Shown in pieces: positions 24,905-34,440 of a stretch of DNA of 64,000 nucleotides. Under the pieces are notes generated by a model. That model saw only the letters and a list, made by a program, of their open reading frames with translations, was not told where the DNA came from and ran no database searches. Location: contig NC_087067.1 of the NCBI RefSeq assembly GCF_963678635.1, positions 618,001 to 682,000 on the forward strand, read 5' to 3'. Positions within the stretch are counted from its first letter, which is position 1, and the number at the start of each line of letters is the position of its first letter. Made by a program: the position numbers and the translations under genes. The DNA is from Symsagittifera roscoffensis. Its lineage: Eukaryota > Xenacoelomorpha > Acoela > Convolutidae.

Positions 24905-26490
24905 GAATACTATAACTCAGATTTGCTAGTGTAGTTTTCGAGAAACGTAAGAAAAAAAACGTCAAAATGAGCAAAAAGGGAGAATATTTCACAAACTGGA
25001 CTTCTCCCAAAAATATGGCAAATTTCCATTAAAATTCAAGACTATTCGCTTCTGCTGGGAAAATTCTCGCAACCTGCTTCTTCGACTGACCCCTTTTTTC
25101 CGATTTTGCAGGGTAATTTTTGAGAAAATTCCAACAAACGGTCGCAAAAAATCAAAATTGACTTTCCCGAAGTCTAAAGATTTTTTCTAATAAATAGGGT
25201 ATGCAGCGAACTTGGCGTATGCAACAAAGAAAATGGCGCACGCAGGTTGTTTCGATTGAACCAAAAATCTTAGTAATGGCAGGGTAGTTTTGAGAAAAGC
25301 ACACAAGTTTCCAAAAACCGGTCAAATATTCGAATTTGATTTTTGCGAAGACCATAAGTTTTTTCAGAAAATGTGGCCGAAAAGTTGTTACAGGGAGGCT
25401 TTCCACAACCTGTTCTTTTAGATCTAATCCTTAATATCAGATTTAGCTGGGGAAATAACTTTTTGTACTACTAAAAACCAGGCGTAGACTCTAATGCCGA
25501 GAGAATTTCCATTGAACCTTTAAACTACAAATTGGCAGAGCTGCTTTAGAGACAAGTCGCAAAGATTCCAAAAAAGGGCGTAAGTTTCAAAAAATTGAAC
25601 TTTTCGAAGGCTATCAATTTTTCCATTAATTCTGCTGGCCAAGGAGTTTATGCAAGGAACATTTCAAAAAACCTTTCTCGAAGGCCCTCACTTAGTTTCT
25701 ACAAAAAATAAGGCGTAGACGTTTACACCGAGAGGATTTCAGCAACCTTTTCTTTTGATTTAAGGGTATTTTGGAAGTTATTTAACGAAAAATTTGTTTA
25801 AAAATACAAAAACGACCGAACTGTCAAAACATGGCCTTTATTCTAGCTATAACTGATTTTCTAATGTTTAGGCCATTGCTACTGTTATAGTGGGATCCCG
25901 CTAACTTTGTTTTTTTAATATCAAAGGCGTCATCTCAGATTTGGCAGGGTAGTTTTCAGAAAATTGAAAAAAATGGGTCAAACACTCAACATTGAAAATT
26001 TCGAAAGACGTAAGAAGTGGAAAGAGGTAAAAAGAGAGAAGTGTCAATATGCAAGCACACATGGTATTAGTCATTTTTTCAATGATACTATTAGAAAATT
26101 TGTCTAATTTTTATTGATAGAACATTTAATCCCAGTTTTAGAAGGGTATTTTGCAAAAAAAAAACTTGAAACCAAAAACGCCCAAACTGTCTAAAAAAGG
26201 CCTTTATTCAAAGTATAACTGTCTTTCTGATAATTAAAGCGTTACTGGTAAAAGAGAAATCCCGCTACTTACTTTTTTTATCGAACCCGGAAGCTCAGAT
26301 TTGGCAGGTTAGTTTTTAGAAAACAAAAATGTGTCAAACACTCACTTTTGAAACTTTCGCAAGACTTAAAAAGCGGAGTGAGGTAAAAATACAGAAAGGT
26401 GAATATGCAGGCGCATAAAGAGTAGAAGGTTTCTTTTCCATTGGCCCCACTTTTTAGAGAGTAGGTAGAGAATTTTTTGAGAAAAACTAT
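24905..26490 (+). repeat. Array of degenerate ~165-bp modules (block M1)
   Basis: A module recurs with the core CAGATTTGGCAGGGTAGTTT, then TTGAGAAAA, a run of A-rich CAAAAAACGGTC, then CCGA(G)GG-CATAA, GGCGTAGCCGCT, and CAACC-GTT-TTTCGATTGAACC. Cores stand near 24917, 25095, 25273, 25437, 25937, 26130 and 26295. The last modules end in ATATGCAGGCGCA and a poly-A/T region. The same modules, in the same orientation and with the same end sequence, make blocks at 39400-40860, 42605-42871, 45215-46254 and 47780-48850. Minus-strand frames here repeat a peptide like NYPAI-EILGS, but its conservation follows the DNA repeat and is not taken as coding. Confidence 0.75.
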
Positions 26491-26904
26491 TGCGATATTT
26501 ACAGTCATCCAAAAAAAATTACGTAAAATTATAAAACTAAATCCGGTAATTATTCATAACACCCGTTTCTATCAGAGCGAAATTTTTTTTCATTTTTGTG
26601 GAACCCGTGTATTCTCTTTTTGACTTAATTCAGTTATAATTATTACTTATCCTAGGTTTGAAAATTTTTTGTTAATGAAACTTTTTTCATGAAAAACTGA
26701 ATAAATTTGAAAAATCTGGTTCTATAAGCATTTTTTTACTGTGCTGGGAAATCCAAAAGATAAAATCTATTCATAAAAGTCAACCAACTTTTTGTCCAAT
26801 TTGCACAAATGTTATAGGAGAGCGTAATTGGCCTTTTTTTAGCAAGAGATTTGAATTAAATTCAAAAATGAACAAATTAAACCTCAAACCCAAAAATCAA
26901 ACCT

Positions 26905-27320
26905 AACTGCAAAACATAGTTAACTGACAGTTGAAAAAGAGTAATAAAAGCAAGTAAACAGAAAAAAACCGACTTTCTTGAAAAAATCTTAAGTTTCAAA
27001 GAAAAAAAAATAGATGCCCTATAAGCTCTTTGAATTTCTAGAACAAAGTTTTTATTCAGCTGGATATCTAAAAATTAAATTCCACTTTCGAAAATAGAAA
27101 TAGATCACGTTTTTTCGCGCCATTTACACGTTCGTATTTAGAGCGTGCTATTTACATAACTTTCAGCAGATGCATATTAATTGAACTGAAAAGTGCATAG
27201 ATACCTAAGTGCATTGATAAATGCATTAATATGTATGAATGCACATCTGTAGTTATTAGAGCATTTTAAGACTTTTTCCTGAACAAGAAAAAACAAAAAT
27301 CACCAAGATTTATATAAAGA
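26905..27320. repeat. Dispersed ~420-bp repeat (family R5), copy 1
   Basis: Aligns by eye over its length with 47255-47740: both share AACTGACAGTTG or close, TTTTTTCGCGCCATTT, ACGTAACTTTCAGCAGATG-like phrases, ATGAATGCACATCTGT and GCATTTTAAGACTTTTTCCTG. More distant relatives lie inside the seipin-tail duplication (38095-38480 and 43945-44330), sharing CTGGAAAATCTGAATATTAAATTCC and CTTTTCCTGAAAAAA. It has no coding capacity. Confidence 0.65.
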
Positions 27321-27553
27321 GTTTTCACTAGGTTTATTGCCCTTAAAAACACTCGACCAGCATAACTCAGTTAACTTAGCTTATGGTAACCTAAGACTTC
27401 TGCCGCTATCATCTGTGTTGGTCTTCATTTCTACAGTAAAGACAATGGTTCAAACCATGAATCGAGTGAATAGCGATTGGTGTAAATAGTATTGCCGAAG
27501 TTTTTATCTACCACACATAACAGTCAAAAAACCCTGAACAAATTTAACAAAAT

Positions 27554-27879
27554 TCAGTTTTCACACATCGGAACACTTGTATCACTTTCTGCAAATTTAG
27601 TCACTTTCGGTAAAACGAGGTCAATATCATCAGAACCCTTTTCGGTCGTTGAACTTTCTTTTCTCTTTTTTGACCTCATCGAGTGCTCCTCTCTGTCACT
27701 TTCGGAAGATATACTTCTCTCATTGGCCAAACTCTCCACTTCTTCCTGATTGGACTTGACTATCTTCACCACAGGAGACTGTTCCCAGTCCGATCCCTTT
27801 CCATCATTTGTCCTTACAATTGGGAACTTAGACGTATCGAAGCCTAACATTGCACTCACTGAAGATGATTCTTCGGGTT
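27554..27879 (-). CDS. Zinc-finger gene, last coding exon (acidic Ser-rich tail)
   Basis: The minus-strand acceptor TATTTTCAG is followed at 27879 by an open frame of 107 residues to a stop at 27554-27556. The peptide is rich in Ser, Glu and Asp with a basic KKRK patch near residue 75; it ends VPMCEN. The exon starts with two bases of a split codon, which fits the one-base overhang of the exon ending at 28819 (together a Glu codon). The tail shows no domain; an acidic/Ser-rich tail with a nuclear-localisation-like patch is common in zinc-finger regulators. The plus-strand frame over the same DNA is a shadow. The upstream ATG in the same frame lies in the intron and is not needed. Confidence 0.55.
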
Positions 27880-28127
27880 CTGAAAATACAAGCATTTCAT
27901 GCGAAATAATTACGAGCCAAAAAAAAACAAATTAATTAATTTGTTGTAAAGTAACTTCGACTGTGAATGTTTAAACTTTCCAAAGTTCTACTTCAAGACA
28001 ACTGTTTAAAAATAACTGATTTACGTTAAACTTTTCTGTCCAATGATTTTACCGTGATTTTTTAGTGACGCGCGTATGACTTCAGAAGACAGCTTTCCAG
28101 AAATATTGGGTTGATCTTACATTGAAC

Positions 28128-28538
28128 CAGGGGCGGACTTAGGGGGGGGGGATCCCCCCCCCCTCATGGATTCGACCCCCTGCCGACCCAAAGGGTCCCC
28201 ACTTAATTATTTTCTAAGAAGTCCATTTTTGGCCAAGCGACCCTACAAACTTTCTAAAGGCGCCTTTGGGTGGGCTTTAAGGGGGAGCGCGCGCCGAAAA
28301 AAAAGCGATTTTTTGGTCAAATTTTCCAAAAAGTGCCTAAAGACGCCATTTTTGGACTGTTTTTTTTTTCAAAATTTTGCCAGCGGCGCAGAAAATTTGG
28401 GCAAAACAGGGACTAAACCGTGCTTAAGAGAGCTCGAAAGATCAATTCTGTCGGAGAAAAAAAAGGTCAACAAAATTTTCGAAATTTTTAGAAAATCCCC
28501 CCCCCCCCCCCCTCGAGAAAATTCTAAATTCGCCCTTG
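28128..28538. mobile_element. hAT-like MITE with perfect 8-bp target duplication
   Basis: It starts CAGGGGCGGACTTAGGGGGG at 28128 and ends TTCGCCCTTG at 28538, an imperfect inverse of the start. The 8-bp direct repeat CATTGAAC flanks it exactly (28120-28127 and 28539-28546). Terminal CAGGGGCGG and an 8-bp target duplication are typical of hAT elements. It is 411 bp, with runs of G and C near its ends, and is visibly more GC-rich than its surroundings. The 136-residue plus-strand frame inside it shows no transposase feature and is not called. It lies in the intron between the last two exons of the zinc-finger gene. Confidence 0.92.
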
Positions 28539-28818
28539 CATTGAACTATCATTTTATGATTTTCTACCAAAACTAAAAACTCATTACAATTCAATCACAA
28601 AGCTCTTCAGTAACAGTTGAAAACATAATTCATAGTTAGCGATAACTTACACGAAGAACCGCAAGGTATGCTACAAAATTTTACCATTATTTAGATCAAC
28701 GTTTACAGCTTTCGTTAAAAAATATCACAACTTGTTTTCGAAGTAGAGTAAAAATAGATAGGAGTTCAAGAGCCTCGCCTTCAAATACAAAAATGGATCT
28801 CGGAAATCAGAGACTAAC

Positions 28819-28954
28819 CTGCTTTTTTCTCAATTTCTTTGGCTGGACAATGTTTCTTGTGTCGCCAGAGACTTCGCTGGTGTTTCATTCTCTTCTGACA
28901 TAGTTCACACTGGAATTGGTATTCTTCGCTCTCATTTCTCCCGCTTCTGTCCAG
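28819..28954 (-). CDS. Zinc-finger gene, internal exon with one C2HC finger
   Basis: On the minus strand the acceptor GTGCTGCATAG precedes an exon starting CTGGACAGAAG at 28954. It encodes 45 residues including the finger CELC-x12-H-x3-C (the final pair reads HKKHC), and ends AAAGCAG before the donor GTTAGT (28818 downward). The start phase is 0 and the end phase is 1. Both fit the neighbouring exons at 33437-32947 (ending in phase 0) and 27879-27554 (needing one base). It is followed by a basic/acidic linker, PAKEIEKKA. A TAG just before the acceptor closes the frame in the intron, which supports a real exon border. Confidence 0.65.
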
Positions 28955-29511
28955 CTATGCAGCACAAAAACAATATCTTTTTTCACAAAGTGTGAACAAA
29001 GCACTTTTTCACAGAAAACGATTTACTTTAAAAAAAATCAAGTTTTTACTAAATAAAGCGTTTTGACCCGTTCTTTTTTTCAAAAAGCTGTTTAAAATTT
29101 TCTTTTTCTCTTTTGAATAAGTTAAGTATACTCAAAAGAAGCAACCTCTAGTTTTTGAATTCTTCACGTTTCTATTCTGACTTCTAGGAGGCAAAGAATT
29201 TAATTTTCTCCTCTTTTCTCTTCGATCCACCCTTGGTCACAGCTCGTTGAAAGTATCGAGAAGCATTTCGACTTTTTTACCATTTCGACCCATCACCATC
29301 AAAAAATCGTTTTCTCAAATGAGTAATTGATTTTACAGGGTTGTAGCAGTTTTAAATTGGAGCAGTTTTAGACTCCAAAATGAGCAGTTTTAGGCAGAAT
29401 ACGATATTTCCAGCTAAGTGCGAATCTGAAGGGTAAATTTTATTAATTATTTTAAGGAGTGCATAATTGGGTGTCATTTTTCAAATTATTGTTTCGACTT
29501 GGAAAAACTTT

Positions 29512-29830
29512 GCTACGTATGGGCTTCGACCCTGCGACCTCGACAATTTGAGTCTCACGTCTGCCCTCTCAAACACGAACGCTAAACAACTGTCAAACAC
29601 TCGTCACAAATAAAGCAACTATATATGATTTCAAATTGCCAATTCTAAGCAACAAAAGTGGCACCAAATACAAAAAGACACAAATTTGCAAGTAATAGTT
29701 TAGAATATAACAACTGAAGGTATCCACACTAATTTTGCGTGTAAAAAATTGGAAAGCATAAAACCAGATTATGTAGATATATTGAGTTAGAAAATTTCTG
29801 AAATTAAAATTTTTGATTGTTATGTTGTTT
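29512..29830 (-). repeat. tRNA-Ser-like repeat, diverged copy with ~240-bp flanking body
   Basis: Minus strand 29582-29512 is an older relative of the tRNA-Ser(CGA)-like heads at 39097-39025 and 44949-44878. It shares GACCTCG, GAGTCTCACG and GCCCTCTC on the plus strand, and B-box-like GGGTCGAAGCCC. Homology continues to the right (GGCACCAAATGCAAA-like, CACAATT-GCAAG, GAAAGCATAAA-CCA) up to about 29830, so the repeat unit includes some 240 bp beyond the head. It abuts the left end of the MULE. Confidence 0.6.
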
Positions 29831-30203
29831 GAAACGATGACAGGACAAAATATCCCATACGAAAATATCCCATACGAAAATATCCCATTACAAAATATCT
29901 CATACCAAAATATCCCAATGGACACGATAGCCCATGCCAATATAGCCCATACCAATATAGCCCACACCAATATAGCCCACACCAATTAAAATATCCCATA
30001 GAAGATTAAAATTAAATTTATGTCATAGATTACCAAAGATTGGTGCATATCTCTATATTGCAATTAAAAAGAGACTTAATTCAACTGCCTCAATTATTTG
30101 GAGACGCCATATAGAGATAATGTAATGGTAAAAGACTCTTTTCTAGGGATTAAATTTAGTTTTTCAACCTGCTAATGGAGTCATAATTGAGAAAATTCTG
30201 ATA

Positions 30204-31626
30204 ATGAAGCACAACGCAAAGACAAATCATTACACACATAGCTTCAATACAATGAAAAGCGATATGACAGAAATTATCTACGGTAAAACTCAACACGGCA
30301 AAGCGTTGCTTATCTTGCACGGACATGAATTCACTAAAAAGCGAGACACCAAATCTACCACTCACTGGCGTTGTGCAAAACGGCGTTCACATAAATGCTC
30401 AATGACTCTAATAACTTGCGACGAAACCATTATTTCTTTCAATCACGAGCACAGCCATGAGTTTAACCCCGATCGCGTAGAAGCAAGGCAGCTAGTTTCA
30501 GTTGAAAGAAACAGCAAAATTGCAAATCAATCCTGTAAACAACCAGTTGATAGCAGCTAGCCTCAAGACTGTGAACAAAAATCCGGCAATTCAGCTGTCA
30601 CTCCCTTCACATGTAGCTCTGACACGATCCCTCAATAGAAATAAAATGCAAGACCCACTCGAAGTGATTTCATCGACCGACCGTCACTTCGACTTTCCCG
30701 AGAAATATTTACCTTTTTGTCTACATGATAGCGGAAAAGAAGACAGTGAGCGATGCCTTATTCTCGGGGACATGGAAAATTTAAATGCTCTTCGCATTCT
30801 TAGCAAAGTTTGGCTTTGTGATGGAACTTTTAAGATTTGTCCGTCTCACTTTATCAATTGTACACAGTACATATCCAGATTGGCGGTTTTTATCCCCCCT
30901 GCGTTTACGTTTTGCTTAGCAACAAAAAGGAGTCCACACACAACAGGTTTCTTGAAGCACTGATTAGCCTTATTGGAGACGTCGTACCCGAAAAAATTCT
31001 CTCCTTGACTTCGAACCAGCTGCCTTGAATGCATTTCCGTCCCTATATAAAACTGAAATCAAAGGTTGCTACTTTCATTTATGTCAATGCTTCCATCGCA
31101 AGCTTTCAGAGTTAGGCCTGAAAAAAACCTATGAAAACAACGCTAAGCTAGACTTAACCTTAAAAATGATCCCACCTTTAAGCTTTGTTCCTCTCTCAGA
31201 TATCGAATCTGCGTTTACTCTAGTGATACACGAAAATTGCCAAACTGCCAATCAGTTTGACATTCCAACTGAAATCCTCGAAAAATTGACGAGCTCGCAT
31301 CCTATTTCCAGAGGACTTATATAAAAGGAGAAACAATTGGTCGTCAACAGCGTGATCCTTTGTTCCCCCCAGCTTTATGGAATCATTACGACAACGCGGC
31401 GGCTGGTCTCATTCGAACAACTAATGCAGTTGAAGGCTGGCATAACGGCGTTATGTCGCTTTTCCAGGGTAGCCATCCCTCAATTCATACGTTTTTAGAA
31501 CAAATTCAGCTTGATTCTTATAACCAGAAAATCAATAATCTGAAAGCAACAAGCGGCACTACCAATCAAACCCGTAAAAAGTACCAAGAGCTCAATAAAA
31601 AAGTCAGAATGATAACTAACTCTTAA
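30204..31626 (+). pseudogene. MULE transposase with N-terminal FLYWCH finger, frameshifted
   Basis: Order of parts: a FLYWCH zinc finger (30270-30470; G-ALLILHGHEF, then HWRCAKRRSHKC, then HEHSH); a linker; a block with SLPSH, DSGKEDSERCLILG and WLCDGTFKICP, holding the first catalytic Asp; YQLYTVHIQIGGFYPPCVYV; the second Asp in LDFEPAALNAF; CYFHLCQCFHRKL; and, near the end, RTTNAVEGWHNG with the catalytic Glu, then HPSIHTFLEQIQLDSYNQ. These are the DDE residues of MULE transposases of the FLYWCH-bearing animal type. The reading frame is broken: frame changes near 30540, 30855, 31005 and 31318, and a stop at about 31322. It cannot make a full transposase. The four open pieces are 30204-30560, 30502-30963 (with 30837-31028), 31025-31324 and 31360-31626. 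Confidence 0.9.
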
Positions 31627-31639
31627 AAAAACTCAGATA

Positions 31640-32171
31640 TAGTAAATTATGTTCAAGCTCTGGCACATTTAACACTCTCCTAGATTTCATTTTATTAAAT
31701 TGTCGACATAATTTTTTCAAATTGTCGGCATTTTGTTGCATTTTTATTGATTTTCCAAAAATCATGAAGTTTTTCGCTTTATAGCTATGGTAGAGGTACC
31801 ATTTTTTGAGAGGTGATAGAGACCAATACAACAAAAATTTTGCTTTTCTCTCAACCCGCCCCCATACCGGTTACCCAGAACAGGGGGGTTTTAGGGGTTT
31901 TGGGGACAATTTTTATCGATTCCGAACTAAAACGTTTGATCTACCGTGAATCGATCATTTGATCTTTTGACTAAGAGTCATATTCTTTCATAATATTGCC
32001 AAGTGAGATTAAAAAACATATCTTTATGCTTTGATAGTTCAAAAGATTGGTAGACTTAAGACGTGCGTTGAAACTTTCACGCTTTGAACTGAATTTGATT
32101 TCACGCGCTTTTTCCTTTGATTATTCTATTGTCTGAATTGTCTTATGATATTTAAATTGTTTCGATTCCTC
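31640..32171. other. 3' part of the MULE, non-coding
   Basis: AT-rich sequence between the transposase remnant and the right inverted end. The only notable feature is a G-rich stretch at 31880-31910 (CAGGGGGGTTTTAGGGGTTT). No gene was recognised. Confidence 0.5.
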
Positions 32172-32274
32172 AGATGGGATATTTTAATTTGCGTGGGCTA
32201 CTTCGTCCTGGGCTATTTTTACGTCTGGGATATTTTTGACTGGGATAACTTCGCCTCGGATAAAAAGGTAAGGA

Positions 32275-32485
32275 TAACTTTGAAACAAATAGCTTTTTCG
32301 GTTCATTTGATTAATTTTGAAATGTATCAACTGTGTGAGCTTATAAATATTCGAATGTCGAAGCACACGCTATCAAAAAGCCGTAAAGGTACCCCAAAAG
32401 TGACACCAAAATTTTCGACTTAAGTTAGAAAAAAAGAATAGTCGTAGTATAACACTGACGCTCACTAAAGTTCGCTAGTGTAACC
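32275..32485. repeat. Repeat shared with 41115-41310, ending in a palindrome
   Basis: The segment matches 41115-41310 over about 200 bp: AAATAGCTTTTTCGGTTCATTTGAT / AAATAGCTATTTTGGTTCATTTGAT, GCTATCAAAAAGCCGTAA in both, then a near-palindromic end. At 41275-41303 the end is ACACTACGCTCACTTAAGTTCGCAAGTGT, which pairs with itself; here it is ACACTGACGCTCACTAAAGTTCGCTAGTGT at about 32452. It lies directly outside the right inverted end of the MULE and may be part of a larger element. Confidence 0.6.
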
Positions 32486-32946
32486 AACTTATTTATTTCC
32501 CATTGAAGATATCGACTCCCTAAAATCAGATTTCAAAAGATATTTGACCTCCGATCATTTCTTGGAAAGTTTGGGAGTTTGAAAATTGCCAATTTGGCCA
32601 TGCTCTGGAGTAATTTATGCGCGTTTTGTAGATTTCATCCATAATCCTGAAAGCGTAACGAAAATTATATATGCGTGGCAAAATATCTTGCACAAAAAAG
32701 CTTTCCAAATTGAATTGAGGCTAGCTAATGGCGTATTAATTTCGTACGACTCAAATTTTCACACTTGTTTACGACTCAAATTTTGGACTATATCATAAGA
32801 TATAGTCCAAAATTTATAGTTTTTCAATATTTTCTTTTCCCATTAACTATTCGATTTGGATAAAGGGACAGTCGGAACATTCAGGGCTTTGCCCCGATTT
32901 ACGAGCAGCCTTGTTACGTTGTAAATTTCAGATAATTTGTTGTCAC

Positions 32947-33437
32947 CTGTGCTAAAATGGCCTCTTTGATGCTCATTTGACTCGCACAAGGATCTACTTC
33001 ATCTTCAACTGTCTTCGCAAAACACACGGCCAAATGCTTCACCACATTGTGTGCATGTAGAAACTCCTTGTTACAATTCACACACGTGTAATCTCTCTCA
33101 CAATTGTGGACTGTTTTCAAGTGTGAGTTGAGGTTGCTTTTCTTCGAAAACTGCTTCTTGCATATTGCACATGTTAGTTTGGAGATACTGGCACATGTTT
33201 TCAGATGTTCCTTCATTGAGTCTCTGGTTTCGAACCTCTTCCTACACGCCTCGCATTTCACTCGTTTCCCATTCGTCTTGTGTGTCAGTGCTCTGTGCTT
33301 TCTCAAGTCCGACCACGTTTTGTATGTTAAGTCGCACACTTCGCATTTGTACCCGTTGTGAATTTTCTCGTGTCGCTTCAGGTGAAATCTGTAGTTGAAA
33401 CTTCGCTTGCATGTCGCACACTCGTATCTTTTGGCGA
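32947..33437 (-). CDS. Zinc-finger gene exon with five C2H2/C2HC fingers
   Basis: On the minus strand, the acceptor CCTCATTAG at 33438 precedes an open frame with five fingers: CATC-x12-H-x3-H, CEVC-x12-H-x4-H, CEAC-x12-H-x3-C, CAIC-x12-H-x4-H and CVNC-x12-H-x3-C. They are joined by short linkers and followed by an acidic stretch, TVEDEVDPC. C2H2 arrays of this kind bind DNA as transcription regulators in the nucleus. I end the exon at the donor CACAG/GTGACA (32947), which leaves phase 0, as the exon at 28954 requires. If the donor is not used, the frame runs on 11 codons to TAA at 32914, and that stop lies in a short repeat also seen at 6600, so it may be an acquired end. The exon begins with two bases of a split codon. 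Confidence 0.75.
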
Positions 33438-33981
33438 CTAATGAGGAGGCATTAATTCAACTCAAGGGAAAGAACAGCCAAAGGAAAATGGGAAAAGTAT
33501 GATTAAGGAGCCCAAGAAAAACAAAAAACTGGCTTTTATTGAAAGTTTTTGTATTTTTTCACAACTACACTGCTGCTGATTTCCCAAAAATCGATTTCAG
33601 AACAAACAATACTTCTATGCTCTACTTAAATTTTAAAAATGGTTTCTACTTCCCTCTAACTATATAGATGCAAAATGGTTTTCAAGGGATTTTATTTCAT
33701 ATCACTTCCAACCATAAATTTCCGCAAAAACTGCTTCGAAGGCATCAAATGTAAACTGAAATGTGAGCATAGTACACCTTAGAAAAACGCAACTCTGCAC
33801 TTGGGTTCAATGTTTTAATACAAATGGTCCATTATCAAGAGGAACAAAACAAATTTGTTCTTTTTGGTGCATCTTAATTGCTCAAAAAAACGAAAACAAA
33901 TAACCTATATAATACAAACTTTTGTAACTTAATTCAAAAACACTTGATTTTTTTAAAAAAAAGAATAGGCTTAAAAATGAA
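33438..33981. other. Intergenic or intronic AT-rich sequence
   Basis: No coding feature between the two zinc-finger exons. The minus strand reads TTAATGCCTCCTCATTAG just before the exon at 33437, a fair branch-point/acceptor region. Nothing else was recognised. Confidence 0.5.
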
Positions 33982-34161
33982 CTAATGCGTGCCGGTTAGA
34001 TTGTGATGAGTGTCTTTGAGATGTTCTCTGAGTTGTCCCTTCTTCTTGAAAGTGCATTCACATCCCTTTTCCGTGCAGCGGATGACTTTTACACTGGCAG
34101 TAGGAGTAGTTGTGGGCGAACAGTGCTCGTCTGATTCGGCTTCTGAGGTAGATGATGCCAT
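33982..34161 (-). CDS. Short C2H2 finger ORF behind a splice acceptor
   Basis: The minus-strand acceptor ATAATTTTCAG ends at 34170; eight bases later ATG at 34161 opens a 59-residue frame ending with TAG at 33982-33984. It starts MASSTSEAESDEHC and contains one finger, C-x4-C-x12-H-x4-H (CTEKGC ... HLKDTH). An acceptor right before an ATG is typical of a first coding exon after a leader intron, but no strong donor precedes the stop. Two weak donors (A/GTGTAA after TPTA, and T/GTGAAT in the finger) are in the phase needed by the exon at 33437. So this is either the first coding exon of the zinc-finger gene, with this ORF as a retained or early-terminated form, or the last exon of another gene. 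Confidence 0.5.
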   Translation of the reverse strand: MASSTSEAESDEHCSPTTTPTASVKVIRCTEKGCECTFKKKGQLREHLKDTHHNLTGTH

Positions 34162-34344
34162 TGCGATATCTGAAAATTATACTCCATTGTATGTAACATG
34201 CTTAAGTAAGCAAACAGCATTCGAATATTTCACATGCAAACGAATCTTTACTTTACAAAACAAGCAAAAAGGAGCTCTTCAATTTTAAGAAAAAACTTTA
34301 AAAAACGGAAAATGAATAAGTTATGAAACTGAACTTGTCGACCG

Positions 34345-34412
34345 AACCCAAAACCTGCAGCTTCAAATGAAAGTCTTACCACTTTGCTAATCATACTTAA
34401 CGAAGGAAACTT
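34345..34412 (-). repeat. Weak tRNA-like segment
   Basis: The minus strand reads GATTAGCAAAGTGGTAAGAC followed by CATTTGAAGCTGCAGG and TTTTGGGTTCGGTCG. Spacing resembles a tRNA with A and B boxes. The stems are poor. Taken as a decayed SINE head. Confidence 0.3.
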
Positions 34413-34440
34413 CTTTGCATCATCTAAAAGTAACTACTAG

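Larger units (their letters stand above)
29843..32262 (+). mobile_element. MULE DNA transposon with tandem-repeat inverted ends, decayed
   Basis: A transposase remnant (30204-31626) lies between two inverted flanks. Left, 29843-30000: about ten short repeats of the type AAAATATCCCATACG and CCAATATAGCCCACA. Right, 32172-32262: the inverse, TGGGATATTTT, GGGCTATTTTTACG and so on. The innermost parts match best, ATTAAAATATCCCAT on both sides. Inverted ends made of short direct repeats next to a MULE-type transposase indicate one element of about 2.4 kb. Target duplications could not be defined. It lies in the zinc-finger gene intron (32946-28955), opposite in orientation to the gene. Confidence 0.75.

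Noticed and set aside
28166-28576. 136-residue plus-strand frame
   Set aside because: It lies almost wholly inside a 411-bp hAT-like MITE with a clear target duplication; its Pro run comes from the C-rich end of the element.
29593-29985. 130-residue minus-strand frame with WAILVWAILVW repeats
   Set aside because: The repeats are the translation of the tandem ~16-bp sequence of the MULE's inverted end; the opposite end gives a similar plus-strand artefact at 32145-32423.
30204-31626. Active MULE transposase
   Set aside because: All three catalytic residues are readable, but several frame changes and a stop break the ORF; it is a relic.
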